Below are positions 16,975 through 26,817 of a stretch of 51,567 bases of DNA, in pieces. Both the position numbers and the translations under genes were made by a program. Within the stretch, counting starts at the first letter, position 1. Each line of letters begins with the position of its first letter. A model generated the notes under the pieces. It did not search any database. It had not been told where the DNA came from and saw only the letters and a program-made list of their open reading frames with translations. Source of the DNA: Ardenticatenaceae bacterium (GTDB lineage Bacteria > Chloroflexota > Anaerolineae > Promineifilales > Promineifilaceae); NCBI GenBank assembly GCA_030065875.1, contig JASJCR010000024.1, positions 1 to 51,567 on the forward strand, read 5' to 3'.

Positions 16975-18246
16975 TAACTCCTTCGCTCGATCCACCCGAA
17001 TATTTTTTTCCTGGTAAAGCTGTTGGGCGATCTGTTCGACCTGGCCATCCACCGCTCCGGCCGCCAGGGCCACCTGACGGGCGTGCATGCGCATGTGGCC
17101 GGCCTGAATGCCGGTCGTAGCCAGAGCGCGAATGGCCGCCAGGTTTTGCGCCAGCCCGACGCAGGCCATGATGCCGGCCAGTTCACCGGCCGACTTGACG
17201 TCCAATATTTTCATCGCTACTTGAGCGGTTGGATGGACCTTTGTGGCCCCACCGACGATGCCAACGGAGAGGGGCAGCGTAATTTCGCCGTATAAATCCC
17301 CGTTTTCATCGACATGCCAATCGGTCAGGGCGGCGTATTGCCCGTTGCCCAGGCGGCTGCTGTTGGCCGCATACGCGTGCGCCCCCGCTTCGATGGCCCG
17401 CCAGTCGTTCCCGGTGGCGATACAGACGGCGTCGATGCCGTTCATGATGCCTTTGTTGTGGGTCGCGGCCCGATAGGGATCAACGATGGCGAAGGCGTTG
17501 GCTTCTTCGATCCAGCGGGCCACTTCGCGGCCGTTCATCCCCTTGGGAGCAAGCGCATCAGCCGGAATGGTGCAGCGAGCCGTGGCCGTCCGCTGATCGG
17601 TCAGGTTGGAGAGGATGCGCAAATTGGTGCGGCCGCCGGTTAACTCGGCAATGCGTGGGGCGATCGCTTCAACGGCGGTGTTGATCGCATTGGCCCCCAT
17701 CGCGTCGCGACAGTCGTAATGCAGATGCACAACCAGCATTGGGCCAACCGGGGTGTTGGGAAACGGCCGGGCGATGACATCCCGGGCCCCGCCACCGCGC
17801 CGCACGATATTTTGGCTGGTGCGATCCGCCAGGGCCATTAATTCTTCCTGATGGTTTTCGACGGCGTCAACGGCCGCATCGAGATCGGGGATGTCGAGTA
17901 CCTGCACCTGGCCGATCATCACCGGCTCGCTGGCCGAGGCGTGAAAACCGCCGCCGGCCGCGATCATTTTGGCCGCATTGGAAACGGCCGCCAGGACGCT
18001 CGGTTCTTCAACCGCCATGGGAATGAGATACGGCCGATCGTTGACCACAAAATTAACCGCCACACCCAGCGGCAGCGCATGGGTGCCGATGCCGTTTTCA
18101 ATCATTTTAGAGGCGTGTTCGGCCGATAAGCCATTTTCCAATAATGTTTGACGATCTTCAGGGGCAAGGCCCGCCCACTCGACAACGCGGTCAACCCGCT
18201 CTTCTAAAGAAAGTTTGTAAAATCCTGGTAAGCGTGAACTTTTCAT
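16960..18246 (-). CDS. mvaA: HMG-CoA reductase, class II type
   Basis: This enzyme reduces HMG-CoA to mevalonate. The ~428-aa length and absence of membrane segments fit the soluble bacterial class II enzymes. Visible catalytic elements are Glu in AVEEPSVLAAVSNAAK (about residue 80), Lys in ATHNKGIMNG, Asp in YDCRDAMGANAINT, and His in QAGHMRMHAR near the end. Start candidates are ATG 18246 and ATG 18255. It is the first gene of the minus-strand mevalonate operon, with the spacer 18247-18561 as its promoter region. The last residues and stop codon lie in a 7-bp repeat tract. The remaining mevalonate genes (kinases, decarboxylase) are not in the window. Confidence 0.93.
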   Translation of the reverse strand: MKSSRLPGFYKLSLEERVDRVVEWAGLAPEDRQTLLENGLSAEHASKMIENGIGTHALPLGVAVNFVVNDRPYLIPMAVEEPSVLAAVSNAAKMIAAGGGFHASASEPVMIGQVQVLDIPDLDAAVDAVENHQEELMALADRTSQNIVRRGGGARDVIARPFPNTPVGPMLVVHLHYDCRDAMGANAINTAVEAIAPRIAELTGGRTNLRILSNLTDQRTATARCTIPADALAPKGMNGREVARWIEEANAFAIVDPYRAATHNKGIMNGIDAVCIATGNDWRAIEAGAHAYAANSSRLGNGQYAALTDWHVDENGDLYGEITLPLSVGIVGGATKVHPTAQVAMKILDVKSAGELAGIMACVGLAQNLAAIRALATTGIQAGHMRMHARQVALAAGAVDGQVEQIAQQLYQEKNIRVDRAKELISNG

Positions 18247-18561
18247 TGTTCTCATCAAAAATAAAAAATTAGCAGTTGCAAATTGTGCACGTCGTTAATT
18301 TATACGGCTCTTTTGCTGCCAAAAGCTATCACGGCAGGAATTGAAGGGGTTTTCTAGCTTTTTATATATGGGAATGCAGTGCCATTTTGTGCATTTTTAA
18401 CAATCAAAAAGCGTGAAAAGTATCGTGTTGAATGCATCTATTTTTCAAATACGGTTCTTGAACCGTATGAACGCTGTTTTCCATAGGCCTTTATTGGCTG
18501 CCTATTTTGTACCCATTTTCTTCATTTAGCGTTTATTAAGGAAAAAGGAAATGGAGCTCAC
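18247..18561. other. Divergent promoter region of the mevalonate operon
   Basis: This ~315-base AT-rich spacer lies between HMG-CoA reductase (minus) and the DUF4258 gene (plus). It holds a perfect hairpin at 18449-18468 (ATACGGTTC / GAACCGTAT) but no gene. A TATAAA word lies on the minus strand about 50 bases from the HMGR start, without a clear -35 at standard distance. Confidence 0.45.
18449..18468. promoter_or_regulatory. Perfect 9-bp inverted repeat in the divergent spacer
   Basis: ATACGGTTC, two bases, GAACCGTAT. The compact symmetry in a divergent promoter region suggests an operator for a dimeric regulator, though a small hairpin is equally possible. Confidence 0.45.
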
Positions 18562-18879
18562 ATGGAAATAGAATGGTTAATAAAAGCGATCATAGAGAAA
18601 AAATTTCGCGTGACTCATCATGCACAAGAGGAAGCGGAAGAAGACAATCTACAATTGGCAAAAATCATCTATACTATTAGCCAAGGTGAGATAATTGAGG
18701 ATTATCCAACAGACAAACCATTTCCAAGCTGTTTACTATTGGGATTTACGGCCGACGACGAACCGATTCACACCGTTTGGGCCTATGATATGGAAAGTGA
18801 GTGGGCGATCTTGATTACGGTTTATCATCCTGATCCGCAAAGATGGATCAATTGGCGACAAAGGCGAGCTAAAAAATGA
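18562..18879 (+). CDS. DUF4258 protein, probable toxin of a type II pair
   Basis: This 105-aa protein has the DUF4258 pattern: RVTHHAQEEAEEDNL near the N-terminus, IIYTISQGEIIEDYPTDKPFPSCLLLG in the middle, and WAILITVYHPDPQRW near the end. DUF4258 is related to RelE/ParE-like folds and is commonly encoded next to YgiT-type zinc-finger proteins. The start has an AAGGAAATGGAG ribosome-binding region. Its stop overlaps the start of the next gene by four bases (ATGA). It is likely a ribonuclease-like toxin or its relic. Function is inferred from family and pairing only. Confidence 0.78.
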   Translation: MEIEWLIKAIIEKKFRVTHHAQEEAEEDNLQLAKIIYTISQGEIIEDYPTDKPFPSCLLLGFTADDEPIHTVWAYDMESEWAILITVYHPDPQRWINWRQRRAKK

Positions 18880-19118
18880 CAGATGTTACAAAATGTCCGA
18901 TTTGTGGTGGCGAATTAATTGAAAAAAAGGTTGATAAACTTTTGCGTGGGGGTAACAATACGGCGATTGTCCAAGTCAACGCTTTAGTTTGTCAGGAATG
19001 TGGTGAGAAGCTGTATCTGCCTGAAACTATCGAGTTATTTGACCAGATTCAAGAAAAATTAGAAGCGCAGGATTTGGCTGATTACACTTTGATCGGAAAT
19101 TTTTATCAGGTAGCCTAA
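18876..19118 (+). CDS. YgiT-type zinc-finger protein (antitoxin-like)
   Basis: This 80-aa protein has paired Cys motifs CPICGG at residues 8-13 and CQECG near residue 47, as in the zinc-binding N-terminal domain of MqsA/YgiT. A conserved TIELFDQIQEKLEAQ helix follows. Unlike MqsA it has no C-terminal helix-turn-helix, so DNA binding would need another mode. It is coupled to the DUF4258 gene by a 4-base overlap, so the pair probably works as a toxin-antitoxin module. Confidence 0.82.
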   Translation: MTDVTKCPICGGELIEKKVDKLLRGGNNTAIVQVNALVCQECGEKLYLPETIELFDQIQEKLEAQDLADYTLIGNFYQVA

Positions 19119-19297
19119 TTGAATTAGGAGAAACAGCTGCGGATTTTTCGCAAATCTTTTTGCTGATCACCTAAAGCCAACGACTCTCTGCGATTAATAC
19201 TCATAGGGTTTCAGTTTTACTTCCGTCAAGTATATAACCGCTTCCTCCGACACAATAAACAGTACAAATTTCATGTCGTGTTTATTAGGAGGACCGC

Positions 19298-21271
19298 ATG
19301 TTGTCAAATCATCGTTGGACCATCTTTTGCTTTGTTTTTTTAATCTTTTGTGCTGGCTGCCAGCCGGATATCGAATTTGAATCGGCCGCGGCCGATCTGT
19401 TTGAACCGGGGAGCAGTGATCCGATTGTCGTCACGGAAGTGGTTGGAAACATTAACACGGGTGCCGATGTCGAAGCGACGCTCACAATGGCTGCGATCCT
19501 CCCTGATGAAATCGAGGTGCGGCCAACGATGACACCCTATCCCCCGCCACCATACACCCCAGACCCCAACCAATCGCCCACGCCTTTTCCCACTTATACC
19601 CCTTATGTGACCGTCACTCCCAACCCCTATCCACCAACCGCCACCCCAATGCCACCGCCACCCCCTCCGCCTGAAGCCAACCGATTTTTGCCCAACGGCT
19701 GCGCCGTTTGGTATGAGTGGGAGATCATCACCACCCAACCGGATGATACCCTTTTCTCTCTGGCTGACCGATACCAAACCACGCCGTATGAGCTGCAGCG
19801 CGGCAACTGTATTGGGGATGCCCAGCAAATCACGGCCGGGCAGCAGGTGGCGGTTCCTCCGACAGACGTACCTATCACCTATGGGCCTGCTCCAACATTG
19901 AACGTGTATCCATCAGAGCAATGTTTTGATGAGCAATTTCCACCATCAAGTGGACTGGCCATCGGGAGAGCCGGTGCCGCGGTTACTTATGTGCAGGGGC
20001 AGCATGTCGAATTATGGGCAGACGCCACCGCCTTTATTCCTAACTTTGGCCTGCTGGGGGGAGAAACGTTTGACGTCTTAGAGGGACCGGTTTGCTTCTC
20101 TTACAGCAGCGGCGGCGGCAGCGCAGATCAGGTTCGGCGTCGCTGGCGGGTGCGCACCTCAATTTCCGGCGTGGAGGGGTGGATCGATGAAGTGATCGGT
20201 GACTTTGCCCAATATCTCTATGTCGCAACCGCGGATGGGTCACAGCCTGAGCCGGCCATCGATTACTTTACGGTAAAACCCGAAAATCCATCGCTGCAGG
20301 AGACAATCACCATCGAGTGGGCGGCCCGCAATACCTCTGGCGTAAAATTAACCGGTGGAGGAATCGATATGCCCCCGTTATCGCCCCAGTGGGTTCATAC
20401 CATTCCGGCCGTGGATCTTATCCTCGATGGAAACAGCTGTACCACGTTTGTGGTGACAGCCATCGGTGGAAATCAAAGCACATCGGCCGAGCAGCCGCTT
20501 TGTATCAACCTTGCCCCGTCACTGGTGATCTCTCAATTTGATGTCTCTCCCCAACCGCTCACCGGGCCAGGGCCGGTTCAAGCTCTTGTTTCCTGGACAA
20601 TCGACGGCTTTGACCCAGCCGTCCATCGAGCCGGTTTTGTCTGGTACGAAGGCGGTTATCTGGCTGGCATAGAAGAAGTCACCCAGGGTCAGGGCTCATT
20701 TCCAGTTGAGGTCAACGTAGATCTACCCGGAACGATGTTGTTTCGCCTGGAAGTAACCGACGGCAAGCATACACTATATAAGGAAGCGTTTGTCGCTACA
20801 GCGGTCAGCTGTGAAACCCCGCGCATGACTAATGACCCCACCCTGCCTACCGACTGCCCGTCCACCCCCATTGTTCTTTCGACTGCACGCTATCAACCGT
20901 TTGAAGGAGGCACGATCTTTTGGCGAGAGGTTGGCGGAGACGAGCGGCCGCTGGTCATTTTATACAACGATGGCACCGCTTATGCCCCCCCTCTTGATCT
21001 GTGGCAAAATCAAGGTATTCAGCCCGGTGAAACACCACCGGAAGGGATGTTTGTCCCTGAGGGCGAGTTTGGGTACGTATGGCAGACGATGCCAGGGGTC
21101 AGAGATAAACTGGGCTGGGCATTGGGCACGGAAGTGAACTATCAAACTGAGTGGCAGGAAATTGCCGGCCATGTCGTTTTCAACTTAATGGAAGGGATGC
21201 AGTGGCGGTACTTAATTTATGATGGGGATTATGGGATGTGGGTGCCCATCGCCTCACAACATATTCCGTAA
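19298..21271 (+). CDS. LysM-containing lipoprotein
   Basis: This 657-aa exported protein has an N-terminal hydrophobic stretch ending FCAGC, a slightly unusual lipobox with Cys21. Then come a linker rich in Pro, Thr and Tyr (about residues 75-125) and a LysM-like segment at about 138-188 (TTQPDDTLFSLADRYQTT ... ITAGQQVAVPP). After it lies an SH3-like domain (RRRWRVRTSISGVEGWIDEV). Beta-sandwich regions follow (IDYFTVKPENPSLQETITIEW; LVISQFDVSPQPLTGPGPV), with a final domain with many aromatic residues. LysM binds N-acetylglucosamine polymers such as peptidoglycan. The start has AGGAGG about 6 bases upstream. It stands alone on its strand and ends at the hairpin 21313-21345. Confidence 0.78.
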   Translation: MLSNHRWTIFCFVFLIFCAGCQPDIEFESAAADLFEPGSSDPIVVTEVVGNINTGADVEATLTMAAILPDEIEVRPTMTPYPPPPYTPDPNQSPTPFPTYTPYVTVTPNPYPPTATPMPPPPPPPEANRFLPNGCAVWYEWEIITTQPDDTLFSLADRYQTTPYELQRGNCIGDAQQITAGQQVAVPPTDVPITYGPAPTLNVYPSEQCFDEQFPPSSGLAIGRAGAAVTYVQGQHVELWADATAFIPNFGLLGGETFDVLEGPVCFSYSSGGGSADQVRRRWRVRTSISGVEGWIDEVIGDFAQYLYVATADGSQPEPAIDYFTVKPENPSLQETITIEWAARNTSGVKLTGGGIDMPPLSPQWVHTIPAVDLILDGNSCTTFVVTAIGGNQSTSAEQPLCINLAPSLVISQFDVSPQPLTGPGPVQALVSWTIDGFDPAVHRAGFVWYEGGYLAGIEEVTQGQGSFPVEVNVDLPGTMLFRLEVTDGKHTLYKEAFVATAVSCETPRMTNDPTLPTDCPSTPIVLSTARYQPFEGGTIFWREVGGDERPLVILYNDGTAYAPPLDLWQNQGIQPGETPPEGMFVPEGEFGYVWQTMPGVRDKLGWALGTEVNYQTEWQEIAGHVVFNLMEGMQWRYLIYDGDYGMWVPIASQHIP

Positions 21272-21312
21272 TCACGATTCGAAAAATCACGATTCGGCGT
21301 CTTCAAAAGTAG

Positions 21313-21345
21313 AGATTGGACCAATCTTGAAGATTGGTCCAATCT
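21313..21345. terminator. Perfect 16-bp inverted repeat between convergent genes
   Basis: AGATTGGACCAATCTT and AAGATTGGTCCAATCT are exact reverse complements separated by one base. The arm is itself nearly palindromic. The position between the convergent LysM-lipoprotein and MscS genes suggests bidirectional termination. Confidence 0.75.
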
Positions 21346-21420
21346 GAAAGTATGATCAATTTGATCAGAATATTGAACCTGTCTACCCTAGCCTGAAGGG
21401 GATAATAAATATTAAGAAGG

Positions 21421-22236
21421 TTATACGGGCATTTGCTGCACGTGAATATCCTGCTGTGGATAGGGGATTGAAATACCGGCCGCGTCAAAGCGCAATTTTA
21501 CCTGCTCGTGAGTTGTAAAATAAACGTTCCAGTAATCCGGGATCTTAACGTGCGGCCGCACGGCAAAGTTGACGCTGCTATCAGCCAATTCAAGCACGGT
21601 AACCGTGGGCGGAGGCAGTTCCATCACCCCCTCTTGTTCCTCTAAAATTTCCAGCAGCAGGGTTTTGGCCTGGAGCAGGTCGTCATCATAACCGATCCCG
21701 AAGACCATATCGAGACGCACATGGCCATTGGCGGAATAATTGACGATGTTATCCCCCAGAATGCTGCCGTTGGGAACAATTATTTTTTTATTTTCGGGTG
21801 AGGTCAGGATCGTATTGACGATGCGCACGTCCTGAACGGTGCCAAACGTTCCGGCAATTTCCACCAAATCACCAATTTGATACGGCCGGAACAGGATAAT
21901 CATCACCCCTGAGGCAAAATTTGACAGGGAATCCTGTAGGGCAAAACCGATGGCCAGCGTTGCTGCCCCAAAAACGGCCACAATAGAGGTGGTTTCAAAC
22001 CCGATCAGGTTGAGTGCGGCCACCACCACCACGGCCAACATGGCATAGTAGAGCATACTGCTGGCAAAATTGGCCAGGGTTTTGTCCAAATTAGAGCGCT
22101 CCATCGCCTTTCGCGCCAAATTGGTGGCCCACTGCACCGCGATGCGGCCGATAAAAAAGATGGCAATCGCGCCCAACAACCGCAAACCATATTGGGCCAG
22201 CCATGCTTGAAGGGTAGCTAAAACATCTCCGTCCAT
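21421..22236 (-). CDS. MscS-family mechanosensitive ion channel
   Basis: This 271-aa protein has the compact MscS architecture. Three N-terminal transmembrane helices are followed by the pore-lining TM3 with small residues, AVFGAATLAIGFALQDSLSNFASG. FRPYQIGDLVEIAGTFGTVQDV and TILTSPENKKIIVPNG follow, forming the beta domain, and then the alpha-beta cytoplasmic vestibule. It opens on membrane tension during osmotic downshock. The start has AAGGAG 7 bases upstream. It is a single gene, convergent with the LysM lipoprotein. Confidence 0.93.
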   Translation of the reverse strand: MDGDVLATLQAWLAQYGLRLLGAIAIFFIGRIAVQWATNLARKAMERSNLDKTLANFASSMLYYAMLAVVVVAALNLIGFETTSIVAVFGAATLAIGFALQDSLSNFASGVMIILFRPYQIGDLVEIAGTFGTVQDVRIVNTILTSPENKKIIVPNGSILGDNIVNYSANGHVRLDMVFGIGYDDDLLQAKTLLLEILEEQEGVMELPPPTVTVLELADSSVNFAVRPHVKIPDYWNVYFTTHEQVKLRFDAAGISIPYPQQDIHVQQMPV

Positions 22237-22576
22237 TTCTCTCTCCTTGTCAATAGACCGCGATTCCTTCCACGGCCTTCCAGATTTTAGGCTTTTCTAA
22301 CACACCCCATAACGCGTGTCAATTTGATTCCTCGGCGTTGAGCAGCGAGCGTCCCCTCATATCAAACAGAACGCGCCGGCAAGCCAAAATAATGAACAAA
22401 ATGTGAACAATTCAATAATGATTAATTAGAATTATGCAAAAACCGTACAAAACCTGTGCGGTTTTACATACAAATTAACGCTTTGCTCGTAATCTAGCTC
22501 TGTAGCCCAAAAATTTAACGTGTGGGCGATCAAAGAAGTACTTACCTGTTTTTCAATAGGTAAAGGAGAGAAGATA
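22237..22576. other. Intergenic region before the FAS1 gene
   Basis: This ~340-base spacer between two divergent genes has no ORF of substance. It contains a small inverted repeat around AAACCG ... CGGTTT (22440-22465) and an AT-rich stretch at 22390-22440 that may hold promoters. The strong AAGGAG at 22562-22567 fixes the FAS1 start. Confidence 0.45.
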
Positions 22577-24109
22577 GTGAAGATCAGATTTTTAACCCTT
22601 TTAGCCGCATTTTCGATGTTATTCTTAATTGCCTGCGGTGGAACGGCACCGGCCGAGCCGGTTGTTGAAGAAGAGCCGGTTGTTGAAGAAGTAGTCGAAG
22701 AGCCGGCTGAAGAAGAGGTGATGGAAGAAGAGCCGGTTGAAGAAGAGGTTATGGAAGAGGAAGAGCCGATGGAAGAAATGGCTCCTTCAATTGCTGAAAT
22801 CGCCGCTGGCGATGAGACCTTCAGCACGCTGGTAACCGCCCTGACCGCTGCTGGCCTGGTTGAAACCCTTTCCGGTGAAGGCGAGTTCACCGTCTTTGCC
22901 CCAACCGATGATGCATTTGCCGCTCTGCCGGAAGGCACCGTCGAGTCACTATTGGAAGATCCAGAGGGTGCTCTGACCCAGGTGCTGCTCTACCATGTCG
23001 TTGACGGCACGGTGATGGCTGAAACCGTCGTTGGTTTGGAAGCTGCTACAACCCTTCAGGGTGAAGATGTGGCCATCTCTGTTGTCGATGGAAGCGTTTT
23101 CCTGAATGAGACCGTACAGGTTGTCACCACCGACATCGAAGCGTCTAATGGCGTGATTCACGTCATCGACGGCGTCATTCTGCCGCCATCAATGAGCGCT
23201 GAGGAAGAGATGGAAGAGATGGAAGAACCCACCATGTCTATCGCTGAAATCGCTGCGGGCGATGAAAACTTCTCTACCCTAGTAACCGCCCTGGATGCGG
23301 CCGGCTTGGTCGACACGCTGGCCGGTGAAGGCGAATTCACCGTCTTTGCTCCGACCAATGATGCATTTGCTGCCCTACCGGAAGGGACCGTAGAGTCCTT
23401 ACTTGAAGACCCTGAAGGGGCCCTGACCTGGGTGCTGCTCTACCATGTCGTTGATGGCACTGTCCTGGCAGAAACAGTGGTAGGCCTCGAGTCAGCCACG
23501 ACTCTGCAGGGTGAAGATGTGGCTATCTCCGTTGTAGATGGAAACGTTTTCCTGAATGAGACCGTTCAGGTCGTCACCACGGACATCAAAGCCACCAACG
23601 GTGTGATCCACGTCATCGACGGCGTCATTTTGCCCTCGTCAATGAGCGCGGGTGAAGAAGAGATGGAAGGCGAAGAGATGATGGAAGAGCCGACCATGTC
23701 GATTGCCGAAATCGCCGCTGCTGACGAAAGCTTCTCCACTCTGGTTGCTGCTCTGGACGCGGCCGGTCTGGTTGAAACGCTGGCCGGTGAAGGTGAATTC
23801 ACCGTCTTTGCTCCGACCAATGATGCGTTTGATGCCCTGCCAGAAGGTACCGTTGAGTCCCTGCTGGAAGACCCAGAGGGTGCCCTGACTCAGGTGCTGC
23901 TCTACCACGTCGTTGACGGTGTTGTTCTGGCCGAAGCGGTTGTTGAACTTGAAGCAGCCACCACGCTGCAGGGTTCTGACGTAACCATCTCCGTAGTTGA
24001 TGGAAACGTCTTCCTGAATGAAACGATTCAGGTCGTTGTTACCGATATTAAAGCGACAAATGGTGTGATCCACGTCATCGATGGGGTTCTCGTACCCGAA
24101 CTCGAATAA
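22577..24109 (+). CDS. Lipoprotein with three FAS1 (fasciclin) domains
   Basis: GTG 22577 is chosen since AAGGAG lies 9 bases upstream; the longer frame from 22520 would put charged residues before the signal peptide. The 510-aa product has a lipoprotein signal ending LIACGG. A very acidic linker rich in EEP/EEV repeats follows (about residues 28-68). Three FAS1 domains start at about residues 71, 221 and 375, each beginning SIAEIAA and containing GEFTVFAPT, the LLYHVVDG H-motif region, and [10 protein letters not shown] at the end. Acidic EEEM linkers separate them. The domains are so alike in DNA that they arose by internal duplication. FAS1 proteins act in adhesion to surfaces or matrix. 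Confidence 0.92.
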   Translation: MKIRFLTLLAAFSMLFLIACGGTAPAEPVVEEEPVVEEVVEEPAEEEVMEEEPVEEEVMEEEEPMEEMAPSIAEIAAGDETFSTLVTALTAAGLVETLSGEGEFTVFAPTDDAFAALPEGTVESLLEDPEGALTQVLLYHVVDGTVMAETVVGLEAATTLQGEDVAISVVDGSVFLNETVQVVTTDIEASNGVIHVIDGVILPPSMSAEEEMEEMEEPTMSIAEIAAGDENFSTLVTALDAAGLVDTLAGEGEFTVFAPTNDAFAALPEGTVESLLEDPEGALTWVLLYHVVDGTVLAETVVGLESATTLQGEDVAISVVDGNVFLNETVQVVTTDIKATNGVIHVIDGVILPSSMSAGEEEMEGEEMMEEPTMSIAEIAAADESFSTLVAALDAAGLVETLAGEGEFTVFAPTNDAFDALPEGTVESLLEDPEGALTQVLLYHVVDGVVLAEAVVELEAATTLQGSDVTISVVDGNVFLNETIQVVVTDIKATNGVIHVIDGVLVPELE

Positions 24110-24139
24110 CATTCTTTCCTCCACACGAACATTGACTTT

Positions 24140-24174
24140 GACGGAGCCCCTTTTCAGGGGCTTCGTCTTTTTAT
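24140..24174 (+). terminator. Rho-independent terminator of the FAS1 gene
   Basis: GACGGAGCCCCT pairs with AGGGGCTTCGTC (one G-T type mismatch) around TTTC, and the stem is followed by TTTTTATTT. It lies 30 bases after the FAS1 stop codon. Confidence 0.9.
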
Positions 24175-24259
24175 TTACCGGAGAGAACCGGAGCTGGAAC
24201 TTCTTTTTCCGAGGTGTCGTTTTGTGAGTATCGACACTGCTATTCTGGAGAAGAAAACC

Positions 24260-26761
24260 ATGCAAAAATCTCACATCCTCACGAAAGTATCACTGGCCCT
24301 GCTGCTGCTCCTGCTCACGCTTGTGAACGTATTTGCAGTGCATGCGCAGGATGAACCACCTCCACCTGATATCATCATTGAACCACCCATTTGGGAAATC
24401 GGCGGTCTTAAAATTGATTACCAGCGGGTTGATGTGTCAATCGACAATCAAATTGCCACAACGCGTATTGACCAGCTCTTTGTCAACGAAAGTGACCGCA
24501 TGCTGGAAGGGACGTACTTCTTTCCGCTGCCGGTTGGGGCTACCGTAACTGAGCTGACGATGTGGGTTGACGGCGTCCCTATCGAATCAAAAATTTTGCG
24601 CAAAGAAGAGGCGCGGGAGATTTACGATCGAATCGTGGCTCAACTGCGTGACCCGGCTCTCCTCGAATATATCGGTCAGGATGCGATCCAGGCTAACGTA
24701 TTTCCCATTCCCGCACGCGATGAGCGGCGGATAGAAATCGAATATCAACAAGTCCTCCCGGCCGACGGCGGGCTTATTCACTACGTCTTCCCCCAATCAA
24801 CCAAGCTGTACACCAACCAGCCGCTCGAAGAGCAAAGTATTCGGGTTGAAATCCAATCTCAGGAAGCCATCCGCTCCCTCTATTCCCCGACCCATCGCGT
24901 TGCCGAAAACCGCGATGGTGAATTTCGCGCCGTTGTAGGATATGAAGACAGCAACGTCACGGCCGATCGCGATTTTGAGCTTTACTACAGCGTTTCCCCC
25001 GAAGATATCGGCGTAAACGTCATCTCATTTAAAGAACCCGGGCAAGACGGCTTCTTCATGCTTCTGGCTGCCCCTTCTGTGGAAGTCGATGAAGATGAGA
25101 TTGTCGCCAAAGACGTGATCCTGGTGCTGGACACCTCCGGCAGCATGGAAGGTGAAAAAATGTCCCAGGCCAAAGAAGCGGCCCGTCTGATTATTGAACA
25201 GCTCAATCCGGTTGATCGCTTTAACATCGTGACCTTTAGCACTGGCGTGCGGACGTATTTACCCGAGCTTGTTCCGGCCGGTGATGCCGGCAATGTCGAT
25301 CAGTTTATCAACAGCATCGAAGCGTTGGGGGGCACCAACATCAGCCAGGCTTTGCTGGAAGCGGTTGATCAGGTGGACAGTGACCGGCCGGCGACGATCA
25401 TCTTTATGACCGATGGGCTGGCCACGGAAGGCATTGTCGACACCGATGAGTTGATCGACGCGGTTGATAAAGAGACCCCGCGCAACGTACGGCTGTTCGC
25501 CTTCGGTGTTGGAAATGATGTAGATACGTTTCTGCTGGATGAAATAACAAGCAACCACCGGGGGACTACCAGCTATGTACGGCCGTTTGAGCGCATCGAC
25601 GAAGAAATGGAAGCGTTTTACACCAAAATTAGCACTCCGGTATTGGCCGATATTGAAATTGATTATGACGGCATCTTTGTCGAACAACTTTATCCGGATG
25701 AACTGCCCGATCTCTTTGCCGGCACGCAGCTCGTTCTCGTCGGCCGCTATCGAGAAGGTGGTCCGGCCACGATCACCTTGACCGGTGACGTTAATGGCGA
25801 GGCCCAATCGTTTGTCTATGAAGATAATCTATTCCGCACCAGCGGTGGCGATGACTTTATTCCTCGTTTGTGGGCCACCCGGGCGATCGGAAATTTGCTA
25901 AATGAAATCCGTTTGCGTGGTGAAACACCAGAGCTGGTTGAAAGCATCGTCAGCTTGAGCATCCGCTACGGTATCATCACCCCGTATACCAGCTATCTCA
26001 TTGAAGAAGACGATATCTTTACCCAGCTGGGTCGCGAGCAAATTGTTGAAGAGGTCATCATCGAATCCGAGATGGAAAACGCCGAAGGAGGATTCTCCGG
26101 TGCCGACGCGGTCGAAGAGGCCGAGGCGCTGAGCGATTTGTCTGCGGCCGAAGCACCTGCTGAGGTCGAGGTAACCCGCGTGGTAACCGAGGGAGTCGTT
26201 GACGATGACGGGCAGGCCGGTGAAGCGGTGGCGGCCAACGTGCAGCCGATTCAAATTATCGGCAGCAAGACCTTTGTCATTCGCGACGGGGTGTGGATCG
26301 ATACCGCTTATGATAACAGCATGATCACCGAGCAGGTTGGCTTTGCCGGCGACAGCTACTTCGAACTGCTGTCGGCCGCGCCAGAACTGGGTCAATATCT
26401 GGCTCTAGGTGAGCGGGTGATTGTGGTCTACGACGCCATCGCCTACGAGATTGTGCCCGGCGAAACGGCCGGTGAGATCACGCTCCCAGATCCGGCTGAG
26501 CAACCAGAGCAAATTGAAACCGACTCAGGATCCACCGAATCCACCCAACCGGAATCACAAACAGATCTTTCCACTGCACCAGAGGAAATCGTTGAGCAGG
26601 AAACATCATCAACGGTTGATGAATCTGTTTCGGAAAATCCGGATCAGGACATCGTCGTTGATGAGGAATCCGGCCAGCCGTTTAACCTGATCGTGTTGAT
26701 TGGCATCGCCGCGGTTCTGATTGGCGGGTTGGCGTTGGGAATCCGCTTCCTGCGCCGCTAA
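24260..26761 (+). CDS. VIT-VWA surface protein, C-terminal membrane anchor
   Basis: ATG 24260 follows a GGAGAAG sequence and is preferred to the GTG at 24224. The 833-aa protein has a signal peptide (LALLLLLLTLVNVFAVHAQ) and then a VIT domain (about residues 40-170, with ESDRMLEGTYFFPLPVGA and RKEEAREIYDRIV). A VWA domain has an intact MIDAS: DTSGS near residue 290, GGTNIS, and MTDG. After a beta region and an acidic, Ser/Thr-rich stretch, a final transmembrane helix (LIVLIGIAAVLIGGLALGI) ends in RFLRR. This is an extracellular, membrane-tethered, metal-dependent ligand-binding or adhesive protein. It lies next to the FAS1 lipoprotein, pointing to a shared envelope role. Confidence 0.9.
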   Translation: MQKSHILTKVSLALLLLLLTLVNVFAVHAQDEPPPPDIIIEPPIWEIGGLKIDYQRVDVSIDNQIATTRIDQLFVNESDRMLEGTYFFPLPVGATVTELTMWVDGVPIESKILRKEEAREIYDRIVAQLRDPALLEYIGQDAIQANVFPIPARDERRIEIEYQQVLPADGGLIHYVFPQSTKLYTNQPLEEQSIRVEIQSQEAIRSLYSPTHRVAENRDGEFRAVVGYEDSNVTADRDFELYYSVSPEDIGVNVISFKEPGQDGFFMLLAAPSVEVDEDEIVAKDVILVLDTSGSMEGEKMSQAKEAARLIIEQLNPVDRFNIVTFSTGVRTYLPELVPAGDAGNVDQFINSIEALGGTNISQALLEAVDQVDSDRPATIIFMTDGLATEGIVDTDELIDAVDKETPRNVRLFAFGVGNDVDTFLLDEITSNHRGTTSYVRPFERIDEEMEAFYTKISTPVLADIEIDYDGIFVEQLYPDELPDLFAGTQLVLVGRYREGGPATITLTGDVNGEAQSFVYEDNLFRTSGGDDFIPRLWATRAIGNLLNEIRLRGETPELVESIVSLSIRYGIITPYTSYLIEEDDIFTQLGREQIVEEVIIESEMENAEGGFSGADAVEEAEALSDLSAAEAPAEVEVTRVVTEGVVDDDGQAGEAVAANVQPIQIIGSKTFVIRDGVWIDTAYDNSMITEQVGFAGDSYFELLSAAPELGQYLALGERVIVVYDAIAYEIVPGETAGEITLPDPAEQPEQIETDSGSTESTQPESQTDLSTAPEEIVEQETSSTVDESVSENPDQDIVVDEESGQPFNLIVLIGIAAVLIGGLALGIRFLRR

Positions 26762-26772
26762 TCAAGTTAATC

Positions 26773-26809
26773 GAAGAAGTTCAACTTTCTGAGGAAGTTG
26801 AGCTTCTTC
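26773..26809. terminator. Bidirectional hairpin terminator
   Basis: GAAGAAGTTCAACTT pairs with AAGTTGAGCTTCTTC (one mismatch) in the 56-base gap between the convergent VIT-VWA and small lipoprotein genes. Confidence 0.8.
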
Positions 26810-26817
26810 TCATCTCC

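Noticed and set aside
22520..22576. Upstream start of the FAS1 lipoprotein
   Set aside because: It would place charged residues before the signal peptide; AAGGAG fits GTG 22577.
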